Part shown: positions 51,795-61,939 of the stretch, piece after piece
Position numbering within the stretch: position 1 is the first letter of the stretch
Layout: each line of letters starts with the position of its first letter
From: Prochlorococcus marinus XMU1404
Lineage (GTDB): Bacteria > Cyanobacteriota > Cyanobacteriia > PCC-6307 > Cyanobiaceae
DNA length: 64,000 nucleotides
Direction of reading: 5' to 3'
Assembly (NCBI RefSeq): GCF_017696175.1
Contig: NZ_JAAORE010000002.1
Span: 310,001-374,000, forward strand
Position numbers and translations under genes: made by a program
The notes under the pieces: model-generated
Told to the model about the DNA's origin: nothing
What the model saw: the letters and a program-made list of their open reading frames with translations, nothing else
Database searches by the model: none

Positions 51795-52163
51795 GTGAAT
51801 TTATTAAACATTCTAAAAGATAACAAACAGATCCTATCTTATCTTTACCTTTTTCTATCTATTTTAGGAGCTATCCTTCCAATGATGTCAAATTTCGAAT
51901 TTGCCAAAGAATATGGAAATAGTTTTGATATCAATAACTTCATTTCCTTAGCTAACGCAAACCCTGCAGCTCAGTCAATTTCTAGAGACTTATTAGTGGG
52001 AGCTAGCGCTATTTTCATATGGATAGTGAACGAATCAAAAAAATTGAATATGAAGAACATGTGGGTTGTTTATATTGGAACTTTTCTTATAGCTTTTGCA
52101 TTTTCTGCACCTTTTTTCTTATTTCTAAGAGAAAGAAGAATTATTGAATTAGAAAAAAATTAA
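51795..52163 (+). CDS. DUF2834 membrane protein
   Basis: 122 residues from GTG, four helices: ILSYLYLFLSILGAILPMM, a SFDINNFISLANANPAAQS loop, DLLVGASAIFIWIVNE and a final helix. This order matches DUF2834. Function unknown. Confidence 0.7.
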   Translation: MNLLNILKDNKQILSYLYLFLSILGAILPMMSNFEFAKEYGNSFDINNFISLANANPAAQSISRDLLVGASAIFIWIVNESKKLNMKNMWVVYIGTFLIAFAFSAPFFLFLRERRIIELEKN

Positions 52164-52177
52164 CTTTTAAAGATTAA

Positions 52178-53407
52178 TTAAAATAATTTCCTAAATAAAA
52201 TTGCAAATATAATAAAGCAACAAATTGAAATGGCAAGCCAGATTATTGAAGCATAACCAAATATATCTAAAATGCGTCCCGAAATAAATGGTCCAAAAAA
52301 ATAACCCATTGCGAAACATTGTGATAATATTGCAAGCGCAAAACCTTTCTTGTTTGAAGGAGCTATTCTGAAAACAACATCTGTTGATGTTGGAAGAAAT
52401 GAAGCAGTACCTAAACTAACTAATATCAATGCCAAAGAAATAAAATAAAAAGCTAGTATATTTAAATAACTAGATATGAATAATAAAAATGAAGCAAAAG
52501 AGAAGTTTATCAAACTAAATTTCAATCCAAATAATCTTTCTTTCTTTGATATCCAAGAACCTACAGGCCATTGTAAAAACAACAATAAAATTAACTGAAT
52601 AGAAATTATAAGACTAGTAATTTCTTTACTTAATGGATTCCGATATACTCCACCTTTAACAAGATCTAAAGGCAAAGTTACTTGAATCAAAGCTAAAGAA
52701 GTGGTTATCAATAAAATAGATAAAATTATCATTGTTGAATTTTTATTCCATTTCAATTGTCCCTGATTAATTGGATCTACTATTTTTTTTTGAAATTTTT
52801 CTAAGTTTCTTTTAATAGAAGAACTATTTCTAGAAATTAAATATGTGATAACTAACATGCAAAATATATCATTAATAAAAATTGATTTGGAATACAAAAA
52901 GTTCGTCATAAAACCACCTAAGAATACCCCTAGAAATATTCCTAAAGCCTCCGAACTTCTAACAAGAGCATAAGCTTTGCGTGTATCCGTGGGATGGCAA
53001 AAATAGGGAACCCCAAACTCGGCTGCAGGCCAATATATACCTGCAGCCGCCCCAACAAATGACTGTCCAATTATGTAAAAAAAAGTATCTTTTGAAAAGA
53101 TGAGGCATAAGCTAGCAGCAATACTTAGTATTGATGAAGCTATTAATGGAAATTGTATCTCCCCTGTTTTATTTAGATAATTGCCTGTGATAAGTCTCGT
53201 TACGGTACCTATTATTGCTGAGATGGTAAACCCCAAGCCAATATCTGTTGCCGTTAATCCAATATTATTAAAAATTAGTGAAGTTAAATAAATAACACCT
53301 CCTGCACCAAATGCAGAGTAGAATCTTATTTTGGTTATTAACCTCAAATGATATGGAAATTGAATCCACCAATTTTTGCTAATTTGAAAACTATTTGGAC
53401 TGATCAC
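52178..53407 (-). CDS. MFS transporter
   Basis: 409 residues, 12 helices from GTG. A conserved loop 2-3 segment (RLITGNYLNKTGEIQFP) and the SFVGAAAGIYWPAAEFGVPYF region fit the MFS drug/metabolite-efflux group. Substrate unknown. Its start and that of the hydrolase on the other strand are only two bases apart. Confidence 0.82.
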   Translation of the reverse strand: MISPNSFQISKNWWIQFPYHLRLITKIRFYSAFGAGGVIYLTSLIFNNIGLTATDIGLGFTISAIIGTVTRLITGNYLNKTGEIQFPLIASSILSIAASLCLIFSKDTFFYIIGQSFVGAAAGIYWPAAEFGVPYFCHPTDTRKAYALVRSSEALGIFLGVFLGGFMTNFLYSKSIFINDIFCMLVITYLISRNSSSIKRNLEKFQKKIVDPINQGQLKWNKNSTMIILSILLITTSLALIQVTLPLDLVKGGVYRNPLSKEITSLIISIQLILLLFLQWPVGSWISKKERLFGLKFSLINFSFASFLLFISSYLNILAFYFISLALILVSLGTASFLPTSTDVVFRIAPSNKKGFALAILSQCFAMGYFFGPFISGRILDIFGYASIIWLAISICCFIIFAILFRKLF

Positions 53408-53409
53408 AA

Positions 53410-54957
53410 GTGAAAAACTTTTTTATAATTTTTTTAGGTTTTTGTGGTTTATTTTTTAATAATGGTTCAAAGGCTGCTGAAAAAATAAATATTAAGTTTG
53501 AAGAGATGAAAATCCCTCTTACTATAGAACAATTATCAAAATTAGAAAAATACAAAGATGATTCAACAGAATTAATAGATTGGTTAAAAAAAAATGATTT
53601 AATAAGATTTTTTGAATTTTCCAAATTTTTAAAATTTCCAGTTTTCAAGGAAGAAGGATTAAATAGAGAAGTATTAAGAAGTTGGATAGGGCGTAAAATT
53701 CTCACGGAGTTAAGCAAAACTATTACAGTTCCAAATGATAATAATGGGACAGAAATTTATAACACTATAGAAAATTTATTAGATGAAAAAAAAGAAATTT
53801 CAATTTTAGAAATCATAAAGGCATTACCTTCTGAAGATATTTCACTAGATTTTGATAATTTAATCTTAATAATTTCATCTTGGAAAAATGAATTATCAAA
53901 GCAACAAGATCTTATATCCAAATTAAATAATCTTGAAAGAACGAACAAAAATAACTTTAAAAATACTAAAGAAAAATCATTTCAAAATCTAATAAAGATT
54001 GACAAAAAAATTTATGCTCCTCATCGATCAAAACCTTTTCAAATTGAAATATGGAAAAGTAATAAAACGAATGATAAAGAACTGATAATTTTTATGCCAG
54101 GACTTGGAGGTGAAATTAATAATTTCAAATGGATAGGCAATGAATTAGCAAAAAGGGGGTGGCCAATAGCCTTCTTAGATCATAGAGGAAGTAATTTAGA
54201 ATCCTTCGTAGAAGTACTTGAAGGTAAGGAAGCAATCCCAGGAAGTGCAGACTTTTTCTTATATAGAATTAAAGATTTAGATGCTTTAATAAAAGCTCAT
54301 GAAAATGGGGAATTTGGTTTTCCTAATGATTCTTATATTTTGATGGGGCATTCACTTGGTGCTTTAATAGCACTTTTGTATGAAGGTAATAAACCGACAG
54401 ATCAACTAGAAGAAAAATGTGATTCGGCATTAAAAGACCTTGCGGTAACAAATTTATCTAAATTACTTCAATGTCAATTGAGCGAAATACCATTCCCTGA
54501 GAAAAATAATACTAATAAGGCCAGTGCGATAATAGGTTTTAATGCATTTGGCAGTCTATTATGGCCAACAGAAAAAGATTCTGGTATTAAAATACCAACT
54601 CTCCTTATAGGAGGTACATATGATCTGATTACGCCTTTAATAAATGAACAATTTGTAGTTTTTTCCGCTTTAAATAATTTATCAAATAGGTTTCTAATTA
54701 TTGAAGGCGCAAGTCATTTTTCTCCCATAAGAATTAATGATGGTTATAAAGAAAATAATGATGTCTTCAAAATAAGTGAATTTTTTATTGGTTCAGATCC
54801 AATATTAGTTCAAGATTTATCTGCAAAATTTATAGTTGAATTTTTAAAAAATATTAAGGACCAAAAGATCCCTACCGTAGTCAAAAACCAAAGAGATTTC
54901 GGACTTGATTTCCATCTTTTAGATCTTGAAACTATTAAAGAAGTTTCTAAAAATTAG
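53410..54957 (+). CDS. secreted alpha/beta hydrolase with N-terminal DUF1400-like region
   Basis: 515 residues from GTG. Signal peptide of about 22 residues (cleavage near SKA-AEK). The N-terminal 200 residues are helical. A C-terminal alpha/beta hydrolase follows, with LIIFMPGLGGEINNFKWIG (oxyanion region), GHSLGALIAL (nucleophile Ser about 315) and GGTYDLITPL (Asp), EGASHFSP (His). It probably cleaves lipid esters in the envelope. The stop overlaps the convergent permease gene. Confidence 0.8.
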   Translation: MKNFFIIFLGFCGLFFNNGSKAAEKINIKFEEMKIPLTIEQLSKLEKYKDDSTELIDWLKKNDLIRFFEFSKFLKFPVFKEEGLNREVLRSWIGRKILTELSKTITVPNDNNGTEIYNTIENLLDEKKEISILEIIKALPSEDISLDFDNLILIISSWKNELSKQQDLISKLNNLERTNKNNFKNTKEKSFQNLIKIDKKIYAPHRSKPFQIEIWKSNKTNDKELIIFMPGLGGEINNFKWIGNELAKRGWPIAFLDHRGSNLESFVEVLEGKEAIPGSADFFLYRIKDLDALIKAHENGEFGFPNDSYILMGHSLGALIALLYEGNKPTDQLEEKCDSALKDLAVTNLSKLLQCQLSEIPFPEKNNTNKASAIIGFNAFGSLLWPTEKDSGIKIPTLLIGGTYDLITPLINEQFVVFSALNNLSNRFLIIEGASHFSPIRINDGYKENNDVFKISEFFIGSDPILVQDLSAKFIVEFLKNIKDQKIPTVVKNQRDFGLDFHLLDLETIKEVSKN

Positions 54958-55979
54958 TACTCTATTCTTGGGTCTAAATAGGCAATTAAAATATCCACGA
55001 ACAGATTTAAAGAAACTATAAGCATGGAAGTAAAAATTACAATCCCTTGAACCAAAGTATAGTCTCTCTGAGAAATAGCTTCATGTAATCTTAAAGCTAT
55101 ACCTGGCCATGAAAAAGTTACTTCGAACAATAGAGCACCGCCTGCTAATGAGGCCAAAGTCAAGCCAGAAATAGTGACAATTGGCAATAGAGCATTGGGC
55201 AATGCATGGTTTAAAAAGATCTTTTTACTTGATATTCCTCTAGATTTAGCAGCATTTACGTAATCACTTTTTAATGTCTTATCCAAATTCACTCTTAATG
55301 ATCTACTGAATATACCACTTAATAAAAAGCCAAGGGTAATAGAAGGAAGTGCGAGATGATAAAGGCTATCTTTCAAAGCAATAAAATTATTTGAAAGAAT
55401 ACTATCTAAAACTAGAAAACCTGTAATTTGAGGTTGTTGCTGAAATATTGGAAATCTACCCCCAATTGGGGAAATATTAAAAAATACAGAAAATATTAAT
55501 TGCGCTAACATTGCACCCCAAAAAGGTGGGATAGCATATGTGGCAATTCCTAATATTCTCGCAATATAATCAGTCTTTTTACCTCTATTTCTCAAGCCAA
55601 TAAATCCCAATGGGAATCCTATTAATGTGGCACTTAATATTGAAAAGAATCCAAGCTCAAGACTTGCAGGCAATGACTTAAGAATAATATTAAGGACTGG
55701 CTCTTCGGTACTAAGAGATTGACCAAAATCTAAGTGCAATATATTTTTAATATATAAAAAATATTGATTTATTAAAGGTTGATTTAGCCCCAACTTATTT
55801 CTTAGAATTTCCCTTGAAACCTCATCGGCACCAGATCCAAGTATGGCATCAACAGGATCCCCTGGAGCAACTCTCAATAAAATAAAAACTAATGAAGAAA
55901 TTATCCATATCATTATTGGTATTAATGAAATTTTTAATAAGGAATAATTTAGTAGTTTATTTAAATTTCTACTCATCAA
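54954..55979 (-). CDS. peptide/nickel-type ABC transporter permease (DppB-like)
   Basis: 341 residues with about six helices. It carries the DppB/OppB start (LKISLIPIMIWIISSLVFILLR), the GLNQPLINQYFLYI loop and the GFPLGFIGLR segment. The EAA motif reads YVNAAKSRGISSKKIFLNHALPNAL. It overlaps the preceding lipoprotein gene by 11 bp. No DppC or ATPase is adjacent, so the transporter must draw those from elsewhere or be incomplete. Confidence 0.85.
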   Translation of the reverse strand: MMSRNLNKLLNYSLLKISLIPIMIWIISSLVFILLRVAPGDPVDAILGSGADEVSREILRNKLGLNQPLINQYFLYIKNILHLDFGQSLSTEEPVLNIILKSLPASLELGFFSILSATLIGFPLGFIGLRNRGKKTDYIARILGIATYAIPPFWGAMLAQLIFSVFFNISPIGGRFPIFQQQPQITGFLVLDSILSNNFIALKDSLYHLALPSITLGFLLSGIFSRSLRVNLDKTLKSDYVNAAKSRGISSKKIFLNHALPNALLPIVTISGLTLASLAGGALLFEVTFSWPGIALRLHEAISQRDYTLVQGIVIFTSMLIVSLNLFVDILIAYLDPRIEY

Positions 55980-57540
55980 TTAACCTAAGATCACTCAATG
56001 AAATTATTCCTGCGCCATTAAAAATAGGTTTTGATATTTTATTTTGAGACCATGCTTTTTGAGAGGATATCCAAATAGGAATATAAGGGATTGATTTTGC
56101 TGCTATTTTTTCAATTTCAACAAGTTTTTCTAATCTTTTAATTCCACTTATTTTTTCACTCTCAATAAATAAACTTTCCACTTTATTAGATCCCCAAAAA
56201 CTTCCGCTATAAACTGATTCTCCTTTTTTACATATTCCCTCAACTATTTTATTACAACTTAAAAGAGGTGTGAGATAGGCTTCTGGGTCTGAATAAGCAC
56301 CCGTCCAATCGAGAATAACTGCTGTATAAATTCCTAAACTTAGATTCTTATAAACTGTAGTAGATTCAACCCCATTGAGTTCAATGTAAATACAATCTTT
56401 CAAAGAATTTTTAATTTCTTCCTGCCATGTCAGGGCAATAAGCTTATCAGCTGGCACATTAGATCTATAAGTAAGAGGTATTTTCAGAATATTTCCATTA
56501 CAATAATTTTCTTTTTGCAATAACCTTCTCGCTTCTAAATAATCATATTTAGGCCACAGTTCTTGATTATCTTTTTTTAATATCGGAGGAATAATTGATC
56601 TAGATGGTTTCCTTAATCCATAACTTATTTTCTCACTAATTAATTTTCTATTAAGACTTTTTGCCAAAGCCAGTCTTAAATTAAGATTACTTAAGGGATA
56701 AGAACTAGTTTTAAGGCTTATAAAACTTAATTCAATGAAAGGGCTATTACCTTCTTTAAACTTTTTATTTTTACTTAAATTATTTAGACTTTTTCTCTGA
56801 ATATCATCAATTGAGTTTGATAAGAGCACGTCAATTTGTTTACTTTTTAAAGCCCCAAAAAGAGATGATGAATTTGAATATCCCACAAAATTAATGCCCT
56901 TATTTAAAGGTTTTTCGCCCCAATAATTCAAATGCGGATCAATTGATTGAACTTCATTAGAAAAACTGGTTAACACATACTTACCAGTCCCAACGAATTT
57001 TTCATTTAGAAACTTGTCAGAATATTCTTTGTAAAATGAGGGAGATATTGGAGTTAAATTTACTGATGTAAGTAAACCATTTAAAGAACTTGATGGTTTA
57101 TTCAAATTTATTATGACTGAATATTCACTTGGTGTTTCTATTGATTTAATCTTATTTCCTAAAATATAGTTCATCGTTCCAATTTTTTTGAATCTATCAA
57201 AAGAAAACTTTATTGCATTTGAGTTAAATGAAGTTCCATCATGAAAAAAAACATTTTTTCTTAAATTGACAATTATTTGAAGTCTATCCTTTGAAATAAT
57301 TGGCATCCCCGAGGCTAATTCAGGTATTAATTCTCCTTTAGAATTTAATTCATATAATGTGTCTCCCAGAGAACTGATTAATTGAATTGCTTTAAGAGTA
57401 TTAGCTCTAGCTGGATCTAAAGATTCAATTTTCCCAGAACTTGCTACTATGATTTTTTTTGATATTCTTTTTGAGCCACAAGAAGTCTGTAAAAAAGAAA
57501 TTAAAATAATAAACATTAATAAAACACCTTTTTTTTTCAT
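55969..57540 (-). CDS. peptide/nickel-type ABC transporter substrate-binding lipoprotein
   Basis: 523 residues, SBP family 5 (DppA/OppA). Lipoprotein signal with lipobox LQTSC (about 18-22). Family blocks: KIESLDPARANTLKAIQLIS, LRKNVFFHDGTSFNSNAIKFS, VGTGKYVLTSF and LRLALAKSLNRKLI. Anchored in the membrane, it delivers a peptide or similar solute to the DppB-like permease. First gene of the two. Confidence 0.9.
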   Translation of the reverse strand: MKKKGVLLMFIILISFLQTSCGSKRISKKIIVASSGKIESLDPARANTLKAIQLISSLGDTLYELNSKGELIPELASGMPIISKDRLQIIVNLRKNVFFHDGTSFNSNAIKFSFDRFKKIGTMNYILGNKIKSIETPSEYSVIINLNKPSSSLNGLLTSVNLTPISPSFYKEYSDKFLNEKFVGTGKYVLTSFSNEVQSIDPHLNYWGEKPLNKGINFVGYSNSSSLFGALKSKQIDVLLSNSIDDIQRKSLNNLSKNKKFKEGNSPFIELSFISLKTSSYPLSNLNLRLALAKSLNRKLISEKISYGLRKPSRSIIPPILKKDNQELWPKYDYLEARRLLQKENYCNGNILKIPLTYRSNVPADKLIALTWQEEIKNSLKDCIYIELNGVESTTVYKNLSLGIYTAVILDWTGAYSDPEAYLTPLLSCNKIVEGICKKGESVYSGSFWGSNKVESLFIESEKISGIKRLEKLVEIEKIAAKSIPYIPIWISSQKAWSQNKISKPIFNGAGIISLSDLRLIDE

Positions 57541-57557
57541 ATTTCTTAAGTACTTAA

Positions 57558-57830
57558 TTATTCTGAAGAATTATTAGAGCAGAAAATTTGTAAGGTTATT
57601 TGACTTATTTCTAAAGCAAATGTTTTATTAGAATTACAGGCAAAAGGCCACTCTCTTACCCAACAAATTTTTTTACCTATATTTATACCAATTACTTGAA
57701 AAGTCTTATTACTATTTTTAATTTTTACACAGGCACCTTTGTAAAGGTTTTCAGAGCAAATTATATTATTTTTTTCATTTTTATTGCCTAATAGTTTTGA
57801 ATTAATCATTAAGGTGCTAAAACCAAACAC
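57558..57830 (-). CDS. hypothetical protein
   Basis: 90 residues; Met 8 (57809) is an alternative start. It contains five Cys (one in NIICSE, one in GACVK, one in KKICW, one in FACNSN, one in IFCSN) and a beta-rich core with WVREWP. No family recognised. 18 bp before the lipoprotein gene. Confidence 0.5.
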   Translation of the reverse strand: MFGFSTLMINSKLLGNKNEKNNIICSENLYKGACVKIKNSNKTFQVIGINIGKKICWVREWPFACNSNKTFALEISQITLQIFCSNNSSE

Positions 57831-57879
57831 TTACTTTCTTCGGTTTAACAAGCTATAAAGAAATTTGCAAACTATTTTT

Positions 57880-59181
57880 TTAAATACAACTTAATTGACT
57901 TGCAATAATTTTTACTTCATTTAGCGAATTAATTTCATCTTTCGATTTCTCAAAATCTCCATTATGCACCTCATGAGTAATAACGACAATTTCAGCTTTG
58001 TCCACACTTGCATCTAGTTGAACAATTGATTCGATGGATACATTATTCTTTCCAAAAACATCTCCAATCTTTCCTATTACACCTGGACTATCAAGACAGA
58101 TAATTCTGAGGTAATTTTTTTTATTTATTTTTGAAGATCCTATGATATGACATTTTCTCCAGAAATCAAAAGATAATAATGGATCGATTGAATTATTATT
58201 TTTTACTGAGGTGGCATGCAGATTTAATATATCTGATACTACTGATGCCGCAGTTGGGCCACTCCCTGCACCTGGACCATAAAACATTATCTCTCCAAGA
58301 GGATCAGCCTCTATCAATAAAGCATTGTTAACTCCCTTAACTGTTGCCAATGGATGAGATTTTGGAATCAAAGAAGGTCCTACCCAAATATTTAAAGCAA
58401 GTGAATCATTACTATTAATTTGTCCCCTTTCGGAGAGCGCTAAAAGTTTTATTTCAAATCCTAATTTATTGGCATACTCGATATCCTTTAGATTAATTTT
58501 ACTAATGCCCTCAGAATTTATCTCCTCTCTTCTGATTTTCCCTCCAAATGCAAGTTCACTAAGAATTGAAATCTTATCAGCAGCATCATGGCCTTCAACA
58601 TCTGCAGTTGGATCAAATTCTGCATAACCGAGGCTTTGTGCCAATTTTAAGGTCTCCTTATAATCAGCTTTTTCATTTGTCATCTTTGAAAGAATAAAAT
58701 TTGTTGTGCCATTTATTATCCCAACCATTTTTTTTATGCTGTTACTTTTTAATGATCTTTTTAATGGTTCAATTATAGGAATCCCCCCGCAAACTGCCGC
58801 CTCTGACAGTACATAAACTCCTTCTTTAGATGCAGTTTTATATATTTCTTCTCCATATCTTGCAATGACTGCTTTATTTGCAGTAACCACAGATTTACCT
58901 GATTTTAATGATTGCAGAATAATATCTTTCGCCAAATCAACCCCTCCCATTACTTCAACAATTACATCTATGGAGGGGTCATTAATTAATTTAAATGGAT
59001 CATCAGTTAATAAATTATTATCTAGCTCAATATCCCTTTTTTTATTAAGATCTTTAACTGCTATTTTTGCAATTTCTATTTCTTTTAGAATTGGATGTGA
59101 ATCAATTTCAGAACTTAATATTTTATAAATCCCTGAACCTACAGTTCCAAAACCTACAATTCCAATTTTGCATTTTCTCAT
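57880..59181 (-). CDS. hom: homoserine dehydrogenase
   Basis: 433 residues, standard for the ACT-domain type. NAD(P) motif GFGTVGSG (10-17), VEVMGG and SAAVCGGIPII-like blocks, catalytic GIINGTTNFIL and Lys/Asp in AEFDPTADVEGHDAADK. A C-terminal ACT domain (from about 355; VIGKIGDVFGKNNVSIE) gives feedback control by Thr. It reduces aspartate semialdehyde to homoserine on the way to Thr and Met. Confidence 0.95.
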   Translation of the reverse strand: MRKCKIGIVGFGTVGSGIYKILSSEIDSHPILKEIEIAKIAVKDLNKKRDIELDNNLLTDDPFKLINDPSIDVIVEVMGGVDLAKDIILQSLKSGKSVVTANKAVIARYGEEIYKTASKEGVYVLSEAAVCGGIPIIEPLKRSLKSNSIKKMVGIINGTTNFILSKMTNEKADYKETLKLAQSLGYAEFDPTADVEGHDAADKISILSELAFGGKIRREEINSEGISKINLKDIEYANKLGFEIKLLALSERGQINSNDSLALNIWVGPSLIPKSHPLATVKGVNNALLIEADPLGEIMFYGPGAGSGPTAASVVSDILNLHATSVKNNNSIDPLLSFDFWRKCHIIGSSKINKKNYLRIICLDSPGVIGKIGDVFGKNNVSIESIVQLDASVDKAEIVVITHEVHNGDFEKSKDEINSLNEVKIIASQLSCI

Positions 59182-59225
59182 TTTTTATTTCTTTTAACTT
59201 TGAGTTTAATTTTATATTATTAGAC

Positions 59226-59645
59226 CTACAAAAATTCATTTGCTTGAGACTGCATTTTCAATAATATATTTAAAAAACCATTTGATCGTGAAGGAGTTAA
59301 GCTTGCTTTTAAACCAGTATCTTCAATAAATTTCTTATTTATTTTAACAACCTCATTTGGTGTTAATTCATTTAGGCCAGTAATTAAAAATGCTAATAAA
59401 CCCTTGGTTATTAGGGCATCAGAATATCCTTCCCAAAATAATTTACCACCTTTAATATTTGCCTTAACAAAAACTTCTGAAACGCATCCCCTAACTTTAT
59501 TTTCCTCAACAAGGATTTCACTATTTGGTTCTTTCAATTTTTTGCCTAACCACAAAATGTACTCATATTTTCTTTTCGGATCTTCTGATTTCTTCAACTT
59601 TTCTACTAATTTTGATAAATTATTGTATTTTTCCTGAATTTCCAT
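59226..59645 (-). CDS. sufE: SufE-family cysteine desulfurase activator
   Basis: 139 residues. The sulfur-accepting Cys is C54 in RGCVSEV, with LWLGKKLKEP and SRSNGFLNIL blocks as in SufE/CsdE. It accepts persulfide sulfur from SufS and passes it to the SufBC2D scaffold for Fe-S assembly. Just before hom on the same strand. Confidence 0.93.
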   Translation of the reverse strand: MEIQEKYNNLSKLVEKLKKSEDPKRKYEYILWLGKKLKEPNSEILVEENKVRGCVSEVFVKANIKGGKLFWEGYSDALITKGLLAFLITGLNELTPNEVVKINKKFIEDTGLKASLTPSRSNGFLNILLKMQSQANEFL

Positions 59646-59683
59646 TTTTAAAACTATAAATTTGTCACTTTATTAATGTTCTA

Positions 59684-60241
59684 TTATACAAATATTTCTT
59701 TTTCTGTGATGTAGCCTGATAAAGGAATATCCCACTCAGCTCTGGTTAATGGGATCTTACTTACACAATTAGAAGTTAATACTCCAATGCATGGAACATT
59801 CCTCCAATTTTTATCTCTTCTTAATTTATCAAAATAACCTCCTCCATAACCTAATCTTGTTAAATTTTTATCAACAGAAAGACATGGAACAAGTATCATG
59901 CTTATCTGAAAATGACTTAAAGGGAAAGAGTTATTTGGACTTAGTATCCCCTCAGAATCTTTGGTAAGGGGTCTTTCATCCCATCGATAAAATAACAACT
60001 CTTTTTTATCTTCACATCTAGGCAAAGCTAATGAAATTTTTTCCTTAAGACTCCTTATATCTACTTCATTTTTCAGAGGCCAATATATTGCTATATAACC
60101 AATATTTTTATATCCCTTAACAAATGAATCCACATACAACCTTACATTCTTTTCTACATTTTCTCTTTGATTAAGAGAAATCTCATCTCTTAGTTTTCTA
60201 AACTTGTCCCTCTCCAATTTCTTTTTTACAAAGATAGTCAT
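59684..60241 (-). CDS. 5-formyltetrahydrofolate cyclo-ligase
   Basis: 185 residues. ATP/folate motif RLGYGGGYFDK (about 132-142), and YWPLKNEVDIR, LPRCEDKKELLFYR blocks are typical. It converts 5-formyl-THF to 5,10-methenyl-THF with ATP. Sits 9 bp after ruvC on the same strand. Confidence 0.93.
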   Translation of the reverse strand: MTIFVKKKLERDKFRKLRDEISLNQRENVEKNVRLYVDSFVKGYKNIGYIAIYWPLKNEVDIRSLKEKISLALPRCEDKKELLFYRWDERPLTKDSEGILSPNNSFPLSHFQISMILVPCLSVDKNLTRLGYGGGYFDKLRRDKNWRNVPCIGVLTSNCVSKIPLTRAEWDIPLSGYITEKEIFV

Positions 60242-60250
60242 ATTAAATTT

Positions 60251-60724
60251 TCAGTTAAAGCCATCTTCGTTTAGTTTTGTTAGTGCTATGGCCAATGCAT
60301 CTGCGGAATCATCAGGTTTTGGAGGTTTTTTAAGTTCTAAGTTATACATAACAGCCTCAAGAATATCTTTTTTAGATGCCTTTCCAGAACCAGCAATGGT
60401 TAATTTAATCTGAGCGGGTGAATATTCACTAACATGAATTTTTTTAGAGGCCAATACCATCATAATCACGCCTCTAGCCTGCACCACACTAATGGTAGTG
60501 CTTGATCTATAAAAGAAAAATTTTTCTACCGCCGCTGCAGTTGGGTTCCAATGATTTATTAATTCATTAATATCTTGGAATATCTCATAAAGTCTATCTT
60601 CTTCTTTTTTATTTTTACATGTCTCAATAACACCGCAATCTAACAATATCTTTTTTTCATTTTCTATTTCAATAATTCCATAACCAACTCTTGCTAATCC
60701 GGGGTCAATCCCAATTATTCTCAC
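60251..60724 (-). CDS. ruvC: crossover junction endodeoxyribonuclease RuvC
   Basis: 157 residues. [13 protein letters not shown] (Asp 6 region), AAAVEKFFF (Glu) and the C-terminal [13 protein letters not shown] (Asp-x-x-Asp) give the four catalytic acids of the RNase H fold. Resolves Holliday junctions with RuvAB. Follows chlI by 5 bp. Confidence 0.96.
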   Translation of the reverse strand: MRIIGIDPGLARVGYGIIEIENEKKILLDCGVIETCKNKKEEDRLYEIFQDINELINHWNPTAAAVEKFFFYRSSTTISVVQARGVIMMVLASKKIHVSEYSPAQIKLTIAGSGKASKKDILEAVMYNLELKKPPKPDDSADALAIALTKLNEDGFN

Positions 60725-60729
60725 TGTTA

Positions 60730-61818
60730 TTAAGCTTCAGCTGACAATTGAAATTTTGAAATATTTTCTTTTTCATCTAAATCGAATACTTTACAAAAAG
60801 CTTGAATGACTCTTTCACCTGAATCAACTTGTTCTAAAGGATCTTTTCTTAGTCTATGTCTTAAAGAACAAGAAATGACCCTCGCTATATCATCTTCTTG
60901 CACTTCAGTTCTGCCCTCAAAGGCTGCAATTGCCCTTGCCGATCTATTTGTGACAATATCTCCACGTAAACCATCAACATCTAGTTCTCCGCAGATTGCA
61001 GAAATATTCAATCTTAGATCATCGTCCATTTGAACAGAATTTAATATTTCTTGTGCCTTAATAACCTTTTGTTGAAGTTCATCCTGCTGTTTCTCAACAC
61101 TCAATGAAAACTCATCTGGATTATCATCAAAAGAAGTTCTTTGATCTACTACTTGAACTCTTAATTCAGCATCTCTTACTGTTTTGACTTCTACACTCAT
61201 TCCGAACCTATCCAGTAGCTGTGGTCTTAACTCACCTTCTTCTGGGTTACCTGATCCAATGAGGACAAACCTAGCAGGGTGTCGAACTGAGACTCCCTCC
61301 CTCTCAACTGTATTCCATCCTGAAGCAGCCGAATCCAAAAGTACATCAACCAAATGATCATCAAGCAAATTGACTTCATCAACATAGAGTAGACCCCTAT
61401 TCGCTTTTGCTAATAACCCTGGTTCAAATGCCTTAACACCTTCACTCAAGGCCTTCTCAATATCGATAGTTCCACAAAGCCTATCTTCAGTAGCTCCCAA
61501 AGGTAAGTCAACCATAGGGACTTGTTTTTGAATAATCTCTAGATTTTCTCCTTGGACAATTTTTTCCAAAACTTCTTTACTCTGCAAATCAGGATCAATT
61601 AGAGAACTATTATATGGATCATCTTTAACAACATCAATTGCTGGCAACAAATCAGCTAAGGCTCTGATTGTAGTAGACTTTCCCGTCCCTCTATCACCCA
61701 TTATCATCACTCCTCCAATTCTTGGATCAATAACATTTAACAATAGTGCTAATTTCATTTCTTCCTGACCAATTACAGCTGTAAAAGGAAAAACTCTTCT
61801 TTTCTTTGTTGCAGTCAC
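60730..61818 (-). CDS. chlI: magnesium chelatase subunit ChlI
   Basis: 362 residues, AAA+ type. Walker [10 protein letters not shown] (41-49), Walker [15 protein letters not shown], then sensor [19 protein letters not shown]. It drives Mg insertion into protoporphyrin IX with ChlD and ChlH for chlorophyll synthesis. GC and codon use are higher than in neighbours, as expected for a highly expressed gene. Confidence 0.97.
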   Translation of the reverse strand: MTATKKRRVFPFTAVIGQEEMKLALLLNVIDPRIGGVMIMGDRGTGKSTTIRALADLLPAIDVVKDDPYNSSLIDPDLQSKEVLEKIVQGENLEIIQKQVPMVDLPLGATEDRLCGTIDIEKALSEGVKAFEPGLLAKANRGLLYVDEVNLLDDHLVDVLLDSAASGWNTVEREGVSVRHPARFVLIGSGNPEEGELRPQLLDRFGMSVEVKTVRDAELRVQVVDQRTSFDDNPDEFSLSVEKQQDELQQKVIKAQEILNSVQMDDDLRLNISAICGELDVDGLRGDIVTNRSARAIAAFEGRTEVQEDDIARVISCSLRHRLRKDPLEQVDSGERVIQAFCKVFDLDEKENISKFQLSAEA

Positions 61819-61939
61819 AGTTTTTGTTTTCTTTAATATTCAAATAATCAATAGATGTTACTTCAGAAAATGTTTTTAGTAAATATCCTTATCAAATTAA
61901 AACTACAAAAAACAAAATCTAATTAAATTAATTACGTAG

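Noticed and set aside
53391-53717. 108-codon minus-strand frame at the MFS/hydrolase junction
   Set aside because: Antisense to the hydrolase signal region and in a different frame from the MFS gene.
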